The notes under the pieces were generated by a model that searched no databases, was not told the DNA's origin, and saw only the letters and a program-made list of their open reading frames with translations. 64,000 bases of DNA, from assembly GCA_963801045.1 (NCBI GenBank), contig CAWDDC010000004.1, forward strand, positions 1,116,001 to 1,180,000, in the 5' to 3' direction. Shown here one piece after another: positions 33,119-41,569 of this stretch. Within the stretch, counting starts at the first letter, position 1, and each line of letters starts with the position of its first letter. Origin of the DNA: JACCWP01 sp963801045 (lineage in GTDB: Bacteria > Actinomycetota > Actinomycetes > Propionibacteriales > Nocardioidaceae). A program made the translations under genes and the position numbers.

Positions 33119-33858
33119 GAGCCGATCCCGCCGCCCAGGCCGTCCTGCTCGACGTCCAGGCGCACGACGCGCGACTGGACCGGCTCGCCCACCGCCGCCA
33201 GACCATGCCCGCGACGCTGCGGCTGGCCGAGCTGGGTGAGAAGCGGTCCCAGGTCGCGTCCAGGGTCGCGGTGCAGCGCACCGAGGTCGACGACATGTCG
33301 GCCGAGATCCGCAAGGCCGAGACCGACGTCACCCAGGTCCGTACCCGCAGGGAGCGCGACCAGCAGCGCCTGGACACCGGTGCGGTCACCTCCGCCAAGG
33401 ACCTCGAGGGGCTGCAGCGCGAGATCGTCAGCCTGGACAGGCGGATCGGCGCCCTGGAGGACGCCGAGCTCGAGGTGATGGAGCGGATGGAGAACGCCCA
33501 GGCCGATCAGCGGGAGGCCGAGAGCGAGCTGGCCGGGCTGGACGCCGAGATGGCCACCGTCGCCGGCACCCGCGACACCGAGCTGGGGGAGATCGAGGCC
33601 GAGGCCGCGGCCCTGCGCGACGAGCGCGACCGCGCCGCCGCGACGCTTCCGCCCGACCTGCTCGCGCTGTACGAGCGGGTGCGCGACCAGCACGACGGGG
33701 TGGGTGCCGCGGCGTTGCTGCAGCGGCGGTGCGAGGGATGCCGGCTCGAGCTGAACGCCGCCGACCTGCGCGAGATCGTCGCTGCTGCTGACGACGAGGT
33801 GCTGCGGTGCCCGGAGTGCAACCGACTGCTGGTGCGTACGAGCGAGTCCGGGTTGTGA
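33115..33858 (+). CDS. Coiled-coil zinc-ribbon protein (C4-type), probable CTG start
   Basis: 247 residues. A long coiled coil (about residues 20-170, 'EIRKAETDVTQVRTRRERDQ') is followed by a C4 zinc ribbon: 'RRCEGCRLELN' and 'LRCPECNRLLVR'. This is the family of M. tuberculosis Rv2229c, always between Nif3 and RNase H-CobC genes. The family N-terminus begins with a Lys/Arg-Ala-Asp-Pro segment. Here the matching codons are CTG AGA GCC GAT, with GAGGAG 6 nt upstream and CTGA overlapping the previous stop. No ATG/GTG/TTG fits, so CTG initiation is likely. Confidence 0.85.
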   Translation: MRADPAAQAVLLDVQAHDARLDRLAHRRQTMPATLRLAELGEKRSQVASRVAVQRTEVDDMSAEIRKAETDVTQVRTRRERDQQRLDTGAVTSAKDLEGLQREIVSLDRRIGALEDAELEVMERMENAQADQREAESELAGLDAEMATVAGTRDTELGEIEAEAAALRDERDRAAATLPPDLLALYERVRDQHDGVGAAALLQRRCEGCRLELNAADLREIVAAADDEVLRCPECNRLLVRTSESGL

Positions 33859-35018
33859 GCACGTCGCCCGCTCGGGTCGTCGTCGAGGCGGACGGCGGGT
33901 CCCGCGGCAATCCTGGCCCGGCTGCCTACGGTGCCCTGCTGCGCGACGCCGACACCGGCGCGCTGCTGGCGGAGTCGGCGGCGACGTTGGGTACGGCGAC
34001 CAACAACGTCGCGGAGTACCGCGGCCTGATCGCCGGACTCGAGCTGGCCGGCGAGCACGCGCCCGATGCTGCGGTCGAAGTGCGGATGGACTCCAAGCTG
34101 GTGATCGAGCAGATGGCCGGGCGGTGGAAGGTCAAGCACCCGTCGATGCGCCCGCTCGCACTGCGGGCCCAGCGGCTGGCTCCGGCGGGCACCGTCTGGC
34201 GCTGGGTCCCGCGCGCCGAGAACGGACCCGCGGACGCGCTGGTCAACGCGGTGCTGGACGGCACCCGGGACGTCGGAGTCTCCACCCCCGATGGGGCGTG
34301 GACGACGGCCGACGACGTGGCTCAGCAGACGTCCGAGCCTGCTGCGGCCGCCCCCCAGCCGGCGCCGCACGACCCGCTGGTCGGGTGGCGCCGCCCCGAG
34401 CACGGCACGCCGACCACGGTGCTGCTGCTGCGGCACGGGGTCACCGCGAGCACCGAGGCACGGCTGTTCTGCGGCAGCGGCGGCACCGATCCCGGCCTCA
34501 CCTCCGCCGGCAAGGACCAGGCCGAGCGGGCGGCGGCCTGGCTCGAGCGACGCGGCGACGTCGACCGCGTCGTGGCGTCACCCCTGCGGCGGGCGCAGGA
34601 GACCGCCGCAGTCGCAGCGGGGCGGCTCGGCCTCGAGGTCGAGACCGACCCGGGCTTCGCCGAGCTCCGCTTCGGCGAGTGGGACGGCCTGACGATCGAC
34701 CAGGTGCGCGAACGCTGGCCCGACGAGCTGGGCCGGTGGTTCGTCGACGAGAACGAAGCGCCGCGCGGCGGCGAGTCGCTGTCGGCGTTGGAGAAAAGGG
34801 TCGGCGCCGCCCTGGGGCGACTGCTCGACGCGCACGCCGGGCAGACGGTGCTCGTCGTCAGCCATGTGACGCCGATCAAGGCGATCGTGCGCCGCGCGCT
34901 GGACGCGCCGATGCCGGTGGTGCACCGGATGCAGCTGGCCGCCGCGTCCATCTCCGTCGTGCAGTGGTGGCCCGACGGGGTGTCCGCGCTGCGCGCGTTC
35001 TCGCACGTGCCCGACTGA
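33855..35018 (+). CDS. Bifunctional RNase H / histidine acid phosphatase
   Basis: 387 residues. Residues 1-140 are RNase HI: 'VEADGGSRGNPGPAAYGALL' with catalytic Asp, 'NNVAEYRGLIAGLE' (Glu), 'VRMDSKLVIEQMAGRWKVKH' (Asp), and 'VPRAENGPADALVN' (Asp). Residues ~180-387 are a phosphoglycerate-mutase-like phosphatase (CobC type): 'VLLLRHGVT' (catalytic His), 'VASPLRRAQETA', 'ELRFGEWDGLT' and 'VLVVSHVTPIKA'. The same fusion (Rv2228c) exists in mycobacteria and Streptomyces. The GTG start overlaps the upstream TGA (GTGA). Confidence 0.93.
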   Translation: MSTSPARVVVEADGGSRGNPGPAAYGALLRDADTGALLAESAATLGTATNNVAEYRGLIAGLELAGEHAPDAAVEVRMDSKLVIEQMAGRWKVKHPSMRPLALRAQRLAPAGTVWRWVPRAENGPADALVNAVLDGTRDVGVSTPDGAWTTADDVAQQTSEPAAAAPQPAPHDPLVGWRRPEHGTPTTVLLLRHGVTASTEARLFCGSGGTDPGLTSAGKDQAERAAAWLERRGDVDRVVASPLRRAQETAAVAAGRLGLEVETDPGFAELRFGEWDGLTIDQVRERWPDELGRWFVDENEAPRGGESLSALEKRVGAALGRLLDAHAGQTVLVVSHVTPIKAIVRRALDAPMPVVHRMQLAAASISVVQWWPDGVSALRAFSHVPD

Positions 35019-35030
35019 GCCTGAGGCGGG

Positions 35031-35798
35031 TCAGACGTCGGTGACGACCACGTCGACAGCTGTCGGGGAGCGTCGCTCCACCTGCCACCCAAGGTCGGCG
35101 AGCAGTCGCACCAGCGCGCCGACCGATCGAGGTGTCACCCCACTGGCCAGCAGCGAGCGCAGGAGCCGGCCCTTGCTCGCCTTGTTGAAGTGGCTCACGA
35201 CCATCCGCTGCTCGTCGACGTCCTGCAGGACCCGTACCTGCACCGTGCGCCGCGCCAGCGCACCGGTGGGTCGCCAGAAGCCGGCGTACGAGGTCGAGCG
35301 CAGGTCGAGCACCGGCCCGGTCCCTGCGAGCCCGGGAAGTGTCCCCGCCAGGGCGCTGCGCCACACCGCGGCCACCGGCCCGAGCCCGGGCAGCCGGGCG
35401 TCGCCGGGCAGCCGGTAGGCGGGGATCCGGTCGGCGATGCGTACGACGCCGAACAGCCCGCTGGTCAGGACCAGCCACGACGTCGCCCGTCGCCGTGCGG
35501 CGGCATCGAGTGAGGCCAGGTCGAGCGCGGCGTACAGCACGCCGGAGTAGACCCGTTCGGCCCGAGCGGTGGGTGCGGTCGGCAGCGCGGCGTCCCGGGC
35601 GATCTCGGGCATCAGCCCCGCGCTGAGCCCGAGTGCCGCACGGGCGCCGGCCGGGTCGTCCCGGCAGACCTGTACGAGCGCGTCCAGCACCCGGCGGCGG
35701 GTGTCGGTGAGCTCGGGCGACGACAGCCGGTCGAGGTCGAGCGGCCGCCCGCGGGCCGGCGCGGTCTTGCCCTCGGAGGGCGGCAGCAGCACCAGCAC
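35031..35798 (-). CDS. yaaA: YaaA-family peroxide-stress protein
   Basis: A 255-residue protein of the DUF328/YaaA family. 'MLVLLPPSEGKTAP' is the family start. 'RVYSGVLYAALDLASLD', 'SGLFGVVRIADRIPAYRLPG', and 'VVSHFNKASKGRLLRSLL' are the conserved blocks. In E. coli YaaA lowers free iron and DNA damage during peroxide stress. TAGTCT lies 6 nt before the GTG start (leaderless). It is convergent with the RNase H gene. Confidence 0.9.
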   Translation of the reverse strand: MLVLLPPSEGKTAPARGRPLDLDRLSSPELTDTRRRVLDALVQVCRDDPAGARAALGLSAGLMPEIARDAALPTAPTARAERVYSGVLYAALDLASLDAAARRRATSWLVLTSGLFGVVRIADRIPAYRLPGDARLPGLGPVAAVWRSALAGTLPGLAGTGPVLDLRSTSYAGFWRPTGALARRTVQVRVLQDVDEQRMVVSHFNKASKGRLLRSLLASGVTPRSVGALVRLLADLGWQVERRSPTAVDVVVTDV

Positions 35799-35807
35799 CG
35801 GGCGAGA

Positions 35808-37061
35808 CTACGGGCCGAGTCCGACCGGTCCGGCCCAGGCCCACAGCGCCACCGTGCACGCGACGACGAGTGGCACCGTCGTCACCAGACCCAGCAGGGT
35901 GAAGTCGCGGGCCGACGGAGGTGCGCCGGCACGCTGCAGCACCCGGCGCCAGAGCAGGTTGGCCAGCGAGCCCGCGTACGTGAGGTTCGAGCCGACGTCG
36001 ACACCGACGAGCAGCGCCAGCACTGCGACCGGCCCCAGCGGCGCGAGGACCGGCAGCAGCAGCAGCGTGGCCGGCAGGTTGTTGAGCAGGTTGGCGGCCG
36101 CGACCGCGATGAGCGCCACCACCAGCAGCGACGCGAGGTCGGTGTCGTCGGGCACCGCCCTCCGTACCGCGGTGCCGATCGACGTGCTGCCCACCGCGGC
36201 GACGACGACCGCCCAGCACAGCACGAACCAGGCGAAGGGCAGCTGGGCGGCGACCAGCGTGTGCCGCCAGCCGGCGACTCCGCGCCTCAACGCAACGGCG
36301 GCGAGCACGACCGCCCCGGCCGTCGCGACCCACGCGGGGTCGACGCCGAAGGGTGAGGTCACCGCGAACGCCGCGAGCACCGCCGCGACCACCAGCAGCG
36401 GGACTCTCGGGATCCGCGAGGCCGGCGCCGGGTCGTCGTGGCCCGGCGTCCGGAGCCGGCCGCGGAACCACAGCCGCAGGATCACGTACTCGCCGAGCAC
36501 TGCCAGCAACCACACCGGCGCCGTCGCAGCGGCGAAGCCGAGGAACGACAGCCCGGTCGCGCCGAACACCAGCAGGTTGGTGAGGTTGGAGACGGGAAGC
36601 AGCAGGGACGCGGAGTTGGCCAGCCGTGCGCAGGCGACCTGGTGCGGCCGGGCGGGCAGGTCCTGGTGCTCGGCTGCGGTCGAGACGACCGGGGTCAGCA
36701 GCACGACGGTCGCGTCGAGACTGAGTACGGCGGTGGTGGACGAGGCGCCCACGACGGTCGCTGCGAGCATCCGCTGCGGTCGACCCCTGGCGGCGCGGCC
36801 CAGGTGGGAGCCCAGGCCACGGAAGAGGCCGAGCGACGCCGCCGCGTCGCCGAGCACCAGGACGGCGACCAGGAACACGACCACCGGTGCCAGCGCGCGT
36901 ACCTCGTGCTCGGCCGCGGCGGTGTCGACGGCGCCGGTGACGAGCACCGCCCCGGCCGCGAGGGTGCCGACGGTCAGCTCGGCCACAGGCGCCCGGGTGG
37001 CGAGCACGGTGACGACCATGGCGGCGAGGGCCAGGACTGCCACCACCTCGTGCGCGCCCAC
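35808..37061 (-). CDS. ArsB/NhaD/SLC13-type membrane transporter
   Basis: A 417-residue protein with about 10-11 membrane helices. 'ATVVGASSTTAVLSLDATVV' and 'NSASLLLPVSNLTNLLVFGA' are the paired hairpin-type motifs of the ion-transporter superfamily. The second repeat has 'NLLNNLPATLLLLPVL' and 'VGVDVGSNLTYAGSLANLLW'. ArsB-type arsenite or anion transport is possible, but no arsR or arsC gene is nearby, so the substrate is open. TACTGT lies 8 nt before the GTG start. It ends 9 nt before yaaA, with which it may be co-transcribed. Confidence 0.85.
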   Translation of the reverse strand: MGAHEVVAVLALAAMVVTVLATRAPVAELTVGTLAAGAVLVTGAVDTAAAEHEVRALAPVVVFLVAVLVLGDAAASLGLFRGLGSHLGRAARGRPQRMLAATVVGASSTTAVLSLDATVVLLTPVVSTAAEHQDLPARPHQVACARLANSASLLLPVSNLTNLLVFGATGLSFLGFAAATAPVWLLAVLGEYVILRLWFRGRLRTPGHDDPAPASRIPRVPLLVVAAVLAAFAVTSPFGVDPAWVATAGAVVLAAVALRRGVAGWRHTLVAAQLPFAWFVLCWAVVVAAVGSTSIGTAVRRAVPDDTDLASLLVVALIAVAAANLLNNLPATLLLLPVLAPLGPVAVLALLVGVDVGSNLTYAGSLANLLWRRVLQRAGAPPSARDFTLLGLVTTVPLVVACTVALWAWAGPVGLGP

Positions 37062-37110
37062 GAGGCGGCACAGTAGGCGGGTGCCGACGACCCGCCGCTA
37101 CCCTGGTGCC

Positions 37111-37552
37111 GCGGACGAGCTGGCCGGGCGGCCGCGGCGGGTCACGTACCCGTCGAGGAAGGTCCGGACTCCACAGGGCGAGGTGGTGGGTAACGCCCAC
37201 CCAGGGCGACCTGCGGGACAGTGCCACAGAGAACAGACCGCCAACGGCCGCACGGCTCTTCGGGGCTGTGCGGTGCGGGCAAGGGTGAAACGGTGGTGTA
37301 AGAGACCACCAGCACCCCGGGCAACCGGGGTGGCTCGGTAAACCCCACCTGGAGCAAGGTCAAGAAGGAGCAGGAGGCCCACGGGTCGCCGGCTCTGCGC
37401 GGACGATCGAGGGCTGCCCGCCCGAGTCCGCGGGTAGGCCGCACGAGGGCGCCGGTGACGGTGCCCCCGAGATGGATGGCCGCACAGGCTGTCGTTCCGT
37501 TCCGGCGGGGCGGCGGCCGGACAGGATCCGGCCTACAGGCCAGCTCGTCCGC
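37111..37552 (+). ncRNA. rnpB: RNase P RNA, bacterial class A
   Basis: The 5' GCGGACGAGCTGGCC (37111-37125) pairs perfectly with the 3' GGCCAGCTCGTCCGC (37538-37552), forming helix P1. Conserved core blocks are GAGGAAGGTCCGGACTCCAC near the 5' end, CAGGGTGGTGGGTAACGCC-like (here 'GGGCGAGGTGGTGGGTAACG'), 'ACAGAGAACAGACCGCC', 'AAGGGTGAAACGGTGG', 'AAACCCCACCTGGAGCAAGG', and 'AGATGGATGGCCGC' with 'ACAGGATCCGGCCTACAG'. At 442 nt it is normal for a GC-rich actinobacterium. Confidence 0.96.
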
Positions 37553-37576
37553 ACCCTGTCCGCGCACCGCCCTGGC

Positions 37577-37641
37577 CCGTCGAGTGGCGCAAAAGTGGCG
37601 GCTGAAGGGCCATGGCGGCCCGGATTCGCGCCACTCGACGG
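37577..37641. repeat. 65-bp element with perfect 14-bp terminal inverted repeats
   Basis: The arms CCGTCGAGTGGCGC (37577-37590) and GCGCCACTCGACGG (37628-37641) match exactly. The 37-nt interior contains a further short stem GGGCC..GGCCC. It begins 25 nt after rnpB. It may be the rnpB transcription terminator or a palindromic repeat element. No T-tract follows. Confidence 0.7.
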
Positions 37642-37717
37642 CTGCGCCGTGCGGCCGCGGGTCATGGCGCCGGCTGGTCGAGTCGCGCGCCGGCCGTCCC
37701 GGCCTACAGTGCGGGGG

Positions 37718-38290
37718 GTGCGGCTCCCCACTGTCCCTGGTCCGTCCGACCTGCTGGCGATGCTCGAGCGGACGACCGACGGTGTCGAGCGACTGCTCGC
37801 GGCGGTGCCGCAGTTCGCGGCCCTGCCCGCAGTCGTGGAGCGGGTGGTGGCCGACGTCGACCGGCTGCTCGAACGGATCGACGTCACCAGGACCTCGGCC
37901 GACGACGTGGTGCGGCACGTCGAGGCCACCCGCGCGCAGGCCGACCGGCTGATCGACGACACCGCGGGCTCCGTCGGCCGGCTGGTCACCCTGCTCGACG
38001 CCCTGGAGCCGGCCCTGACCACGCTGCAGCCGACGATCGAGCGGCTGGCCGAGACCACGGATCCGCACGAGGTCGACGCGCTCGTGCAGCTCATCGACCA
38101 CCTGCCGCAGCTCGCGCAGCAGGTCGAGCAGGACGTCCTCCCGGTGATGCGCACCCTCGGCAGCGTCGCCCCCGACCTCCACGACCTGCTGGACGTGTCC
38201 CGCGAGCTCAACGGGATGCTCGCCAAGCTGCCCGGCATGGGCCGGATCAAGAAGCGGGTCGACGAGCAGCAGGAGGCCGACGCCGACTGA
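37718..38290 (+). CDS. All-helical cytoplasmic protein of unknown function
   Basis: 190 residues, predicted almost entirely helical. It has heptad-like segments ('MLERTTDGVERLLAAVPQFA', 'VERVVADVDRLLERIDVTR', 'LEPALTTLQPTIERLAETTD') and a helical C-terminus ending 'RIKKRVDEQQEADAD'. No signal peptide or membrane segment is present. TACAGT (37705-37710) lies 7 nt before the GTG, suggesting a leaderless mRNA. Proteins of this type are common in actinobacteria downstream of rnpB, but no function is known to me. Confidence 0.78.
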   Translation: MRLPTVPGPSDLLAMLERTTDGVERLLAAVPQFAALPAVVERVVADVDRLLERIDVTRTSADDVVRHVEATRAQADRLIDDTAGSVGRLVTLLDALEPALTTLQPTIERLAETTDPHEVDALVQLIDHLPQLAQQVEQDVLPVMRTLGSVAPDLHDLLDVSRELNGMLAKLPGMGRIKKRVDEQQEADAD

Positions 38291-38320
38291 GGCTCCGACC
38301 GCCGCGACGCTCCGCCCGAT

Positions 38321-38348
38321 TTGACACGTTTCATGCGCATTGGACAAT
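38321..38348 (+). promoter_or_regulatory. Strong promoter of the FAH-family gene (leaderless)
   Basis: A consensus -35 TTGACA (38321-38326) and -10 GACAAT (38343-38348) with a 16-bp spacer. The expected transcription start, 7 nt after the -10, is exactly the GTG start codon at 38355. Confidence 0.75.
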
Positions 38349-38354
38349 GCGGAC

Positions 38355-39227
38355 GTGAGGATCCTTTGTTTCCACGCCCCGGACGGCGTGCGGCTGGGCG
38401 TCGCGACGGACGCCGGCGTCGTCGACGTAACGGCCACGGCCGAGGCAGCAGGACTGCCCGCCCCCCGTACGACCCGGGAGCTCATCGCCGCAGGACCGGC
38501 GGGTCTGGACCAGCTGGCCCGGGTGCTGGACTCGACCGACGAAGCCGTCGCCGTCGAGAGCCTGACCCTGGCCCCACCGGTGCCCGACCCCGACAAGGTG
38601 ATCTGCGTCGGCGCGAACTACCGCAAGCACTCCGAGGAGGCGGGGCTGCCGGTGCCGGAGCAGCCCATCTACTTCGCCAAGTACCGCAACAGCCTGGCCG
38701 GCAACGGCCAGGACGTGGCGATCCCGGCCGCGACCCAGAAGGTCGACTACGAGGTCGAGCTGGTGGCGGTCATCGGCCGGCCGGCTCGCAGGGTGGGCGT
38801 CGCGGATGCCCTCGACCACGTCTTCGGCTACGCGACCGGCAACGACCTGTCGGCGCGCGACCTGCAGATGCGGTCGACCCAGTGGATGTACGGGAAGGCC
38901 ATCGACGGGTTCGCACCACTCGGCCCCTACCTGGTGACCGCCGACGAGGTGCCCGACCCGCAGGACCTGGGCCTCAGGACGTGGGTCAACGGCGACTTGC
39001 GACAGGACTCCACCACCAAGGACATGGTCTTCTCCGTCGCCGAGCTGGTCAGCGACCTGTCGCAGGTCATGACGCTCGAGCCCGGTGACCTCGTCTACAC
39101 CGGGACCCCCGAGGGGGTCGTGCTCGGCATGCCGGACCAGGTCTGGCTGCAGCCCGGCGACGAGGTCGCGTGCGAGCTGAGTGGGCTCGGCACGCTCGTG
39201 ACCCCTCTGGTGTCCGAAAAGGACTGA
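38355..39227 (+). CDS. Fumarylacetoacetate-hydrolase-family protein
   Basis: 290 residues. An N-terminal ~65-residue cap is followed by the FAH fold: 'PDKVICVGANYRKHSEEAG', the metal-binding acids in 'DYEVELVAVIGRPAR' (ExE), 'VFGYATGNDLSARDLQ' (Asp), 'WMYGKAIDGFAPLGPYLV', and 'DLVYTGTPEGV'. Family members are hydrolases, decarboxylases or tautomerases acting on 2-oxo/1,3-dioxo acids, for example acylpyruvate hydrolase. The start is the GTG placed at the promoter's +1. The NhaC antiporter gene follows 30 nt later. Confidence 0.9.
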   Translation: MRILCFHAPDGVRLGVATDAGVVDVTATAEAAGLPAPRTTRELIAAGPAGLDQLARVLDSTDEAVAVESLTLAPPVPDPDKVICVGANYRKHSEEAGLPVPEQPIYFAKYRNSLAGNGQDVAIPAATQKVDYEVELVAVIGRPARRVGVADALDHVFGYATGNDLSARDLQMRSTQWMYGKAIDGFAPLGPYLVTADEVPDPQDLGLRTWVNGDLRQDSTTKDMVFSVAELVSDLSQVMTLEPGDLVYTGTPEGVVLGMPDQVWLQPGDEVACELSGLGTLVTPLVSEKD

Positions 39228-39250
39228 GACAAGGACTCACACAAGGACTG
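39212..39250 (+). repeat. Three 12-bp units with repeated AAGGACT before nhaC
   Basis: AAGGACT recurs three times at 12-bp spacing, from the last codons of the FAH gene to just before the NhaC start. Each unit includes AAGGA, a Shine-Dalgarno-like core. The last is at a usable distance from the ATG at 39258. Confidence 0.6.
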
Positions 39251-39257
39251 ATCCGCC

Positions 39258-40835
39258 ATGGAACCGTCGATCCTGTCCGTGCTCCCGCCGGTCGTCACGA
39301 TCGGTCTGGCCATCGCCACCCGGCGCGTCCTGCTGTCCCTCGCGGTCGGCATCGTGTTCGGCGCCCTGATGTACACCGAGTGGAACGTCGCCGAGAGCGT
39401 CGAGCTCGTCTACGACGTGGCCAGCGGGCTGGTGGTGGCCGAGGGCGTCATCGCCGAGGAGATGTACATCCTCGCCTTCATCTTCCTGCTGGGGATCCTG
39501 ACCTCGCTGGTCTACATCTCCGGGGGGCTCGCGGCGTTCACGGCCTGGGCGACCACGAGGGTGCGGACCCGTGCGCACGCGCAGCTCGTACCGATCCTGC
39601 TGGGCATCGTGATCTTCTTCGACGACGCGTTCAGCTGCCTGGTGGGCGGCAACGTCAGCAGACCGATCACCGACGAGCACCGGGTCTCCCGCGCAAAGCT
39701 GTCGTACCTCGTCGACTCGACTGCCGCCCCGGTGATCATCTTGATGCCGCTCTCGGGGTGGGCGGCGTTCATCGCCGTCACGATGACCGGCATCTTCGAC
39801 GCGAACGGGATCACGGACTACACCGGCTACGAGGCGTTCCTGCTCACCATCCCGACGAACTACTACGCGATCACCGCGCTGCTGTTCGTGTTCGCCGTCG
39901 CGTTCTTCGGCATCAACTTCGGTCCGATGCGCAAGCACGAGGAGCGGGCCGTGCAGGAGGGCGTCCTGTACGACGCGTCGCGAGGAGGCGTGGCCGGCGA
40001 GGCGGACCGGACGCTCGAGCAGCGCAGCGACGGTCGGGTCGCCGACCTCCTGCTGCCGATCGCGACACTGATCGGTGTCACGGTTGCCTTCGCGCTGTGG
40101 ATCGGTATCACCGGCACCGAGGGCGAGCTGACCGCGCTGGACGTGCTCGCCAATACCGACGTGATCAAGTCCCTGTTCTACGGCGGCCTGGCCGCCTGCG
40201 CGGTGTCGATCGCGATCCTGCTGAAGAAGCGCACGCCGGGCGGCCAGATCGGCAAGGCGTCTGTGTCCGGCTTCGCATCGATGCTGACTGCGGCGGCCGT
40301 GCTGTTCCTGGCCTGGGTGACGGCAGAGATCATCTCTCTGCTCGGGATCGGCGAGTACGTCGCCGGCTTCATCGACGGCGACATCGCGTACGCGCTGCTG
40401 CCGACGATTCTGTTCCTGCTCGCCTCGTTCATCTCGTTCTCGATCGGGAGCACGTTCGGGACGTTCGGGTTGATGCTGCCGATCGCGGCCGAGATCGTGG
40501 CGACGGTGGACATCGACCTGCTCATCCCGTCGTTCGGGGCCGTCCTCGCCGGCGCGATCTTCGGCGACCACACCTCTCCGTTGTCCGACACGACGATCCT
40601 GTCGTCGATCGGGTCCGGCATCCACCTGGTCGACCACGTGACCACGCAGCTGCCGTACGCGTCCGTCTGCTCCGCCGCCTCGGTGGTCGGCTACGTCGTG
40701 CTCGGAGCCACCGAGAACCTGGTGTTCGGCCTGATCGCTGCCCTGGTGGCACTGGGCGTGGCCGTCCTCGTGCTGCGGGCGAAGGCACCGAGTCTGGGCG
40801 AACGGCAGCCGTCGTCGAGCCGGCTCACCGGGTGA
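39258..40835 (+). CDS. NhaC-family Na+/H+ antiporter
   Basis: A 525-residue protein with about 12 membrane helices. Family features are 'RRVLLSLAVGIVFGALM' near the N-terminus, 'GIVIFFDDAFSCLVGGNVSR' and 'PITDEHRVSRAKLSYLVDST', and the paired 'SFISFSIGSTFGTFGLMLPI' and 'GAIFGDHTSPLSDTTILSS'. The last block is the typical ion-site motif of the NhaC/MleN group. It is probably co-transcribed with the FAH gene, so carboxylate/cation exchange linked to that pathway is possible. The exact substrate is unknown. Confidence 0.9.
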   Translation: MEPSILSVLPPVVTIGLAIATRRVLLSLAVGIVFGALMYTEWNVAESVELVYDVASGLVVAEGVIAEEMYILAFIFLLGILTSLVYISGGLAAFTAWATTRVRTRAHAQLVPILLGIVIFFDDAFSCLVGGNVSRPITDEHRVSRAKLSYLVDSTAAPVIILMPLSGWAAFIAVTMTGIFDANGITDYTGYEAFLLTIPTNYYAITALLFVFAVAFFGINFGPMRKHEERAVQEGVLYDASRGGVAGEADRTLEQRSDGRVADLLLPIATLIGVTVAFALWIGITGTEGELTALDVLANTDVIKSLFYGGLAACAVSIAILLKKRTPGGQIGKASVSGFASMLTAAAVLFLAWVTAEIISLLGIGEYVAGFIDGDIAYALLPTILFLLASFISFSIGSTFGTFGLMLPIAAEIVATVDIDLLIPSFGAVLAGAIFGDHTSPLSDTTILSSIGSGIHLVDHVTTQLPYASVCSAASVVGYVVLGATENLVFGLIAALVALGVAVLVLRAKAPSLGERQPSSSRLTG

Positions 40836-40848
40836 CGCTCGCGACGCG

Positions 40849-41526
40849 TCAGGAGTGCCCGACGGGCGCCCGGACGATCCGCAGCCGTACGTTCGGGCAG
40901 CCGGCCGCGAGCTCACGCAGCCGCCGCTTCTCCGGCCGGTCGACCGTCAGTGACCAGCGGGTCTTCACCACCACCCACTCGGCGATGTAGCGGCACCAGG
41001 TCGCTTCGCGCGGCGGCAGCCACTCGGCGACGTCCTGGTCGCTCTTGGACTGATTGACGTTGTCGGTCACCGCCACCAAGGCTCGGTCCTCGCGCAGGTC
41101 GTTGGCGAACCGGCGCCGGGTGTTCTCGTTCCAGCCGCGGGCGCCGGAGTCCCACGCCTCGGCGAGCGCCACCATGTGGTCGATGTCCACGTCGCTGGAG
41201 TCGGACCAGGTCACGCCGTCGTAGTAGGAGCGCCACCTGCCCTCGGACACGTCGCATCCAGGGCCAACCGGGATACGCGACTCCTGCGCGAGCACTTCGT
41301 CGCGGGTGTCCCGGCAGTCGCCGTCGGCGTCGACCCAGTGGTCGAACAGGTCGCGGTCGTAGCCGTCCCGATTCTCCCGGCGCACGTCGAGGTCCGCGAC
41401 GGCGGCGCGGAGCCGTACGGTCACCGCCCGCTCGCCGTCGGAGGGTGCGGGTGCGCCGGAGACGGGAGCCGGGACGAGCAGCGTGGCGGCGACCAGGACG
41501 GCAGTGGCTGCGGCACGACGGACCAT
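40849..41526 (-). CDS. Secreted HNH-family nuclease (DUF1524/GmrSD-like C-terminal domain)
   Basis: 225 residues. The signal peptide is 'ATAVLVAATLLVPAPVSGAP'. The HNH core is 'DVDIDHMVALAEAWDSGARG' with 'NENTRRRFANDL' and 'VTDNVNQSKSDQDVAEWLPP'. That gives the DxDH-N-N pattern of DUF1524. The Cys residues in 'GDCRDTRDEV', 'GPGCDVSEG' and 'TWCRYIAEW' fit an extracellular, disulfide-stabilised nuclease. It is common in Streptomyces and relatives. It is divergent from the TPR-like gene, with a 43-bp gap. Confidence 0.88.
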   Translation of the reverse strand: MVRRAAATAVLVAATLLVPAPVSGAPAPSDGERAVTVRLRAAVADLDVRRENRDGYDRDLFDHWVDADGDCRDTRDEVLAQESRIPVGPGCDVSEGRWRSYYDGVTWSDSSDVDIDHMVALAEAWDSGARGWNENTRRRFANDLREDRALVAVTDNVNQSKSDQDVAEWLPPREATWCRYIAEWVVVKTRWSLTVDRPEKRRLRELAAGCPNVRLRIVRAPVGHS

Positions 41527-41569
41527 CCGGTACGTGTACCACGCCGCCGTGCTGCGTAGTGTCGACTTG

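Noticed and set aside
35808..37061. Calling the transporter an arsenite pump (arsB)
   Set aside because: No arsR, arsC or arsenic-related gene is adjacent, and the ion-transporter superfamily has many substrates.
38340..38354. TTG start for the FAH gene at 38340
   Set aside because: That codon lies inside the promoter's -10 area. The GTG at 38355 is the expected transcription start.
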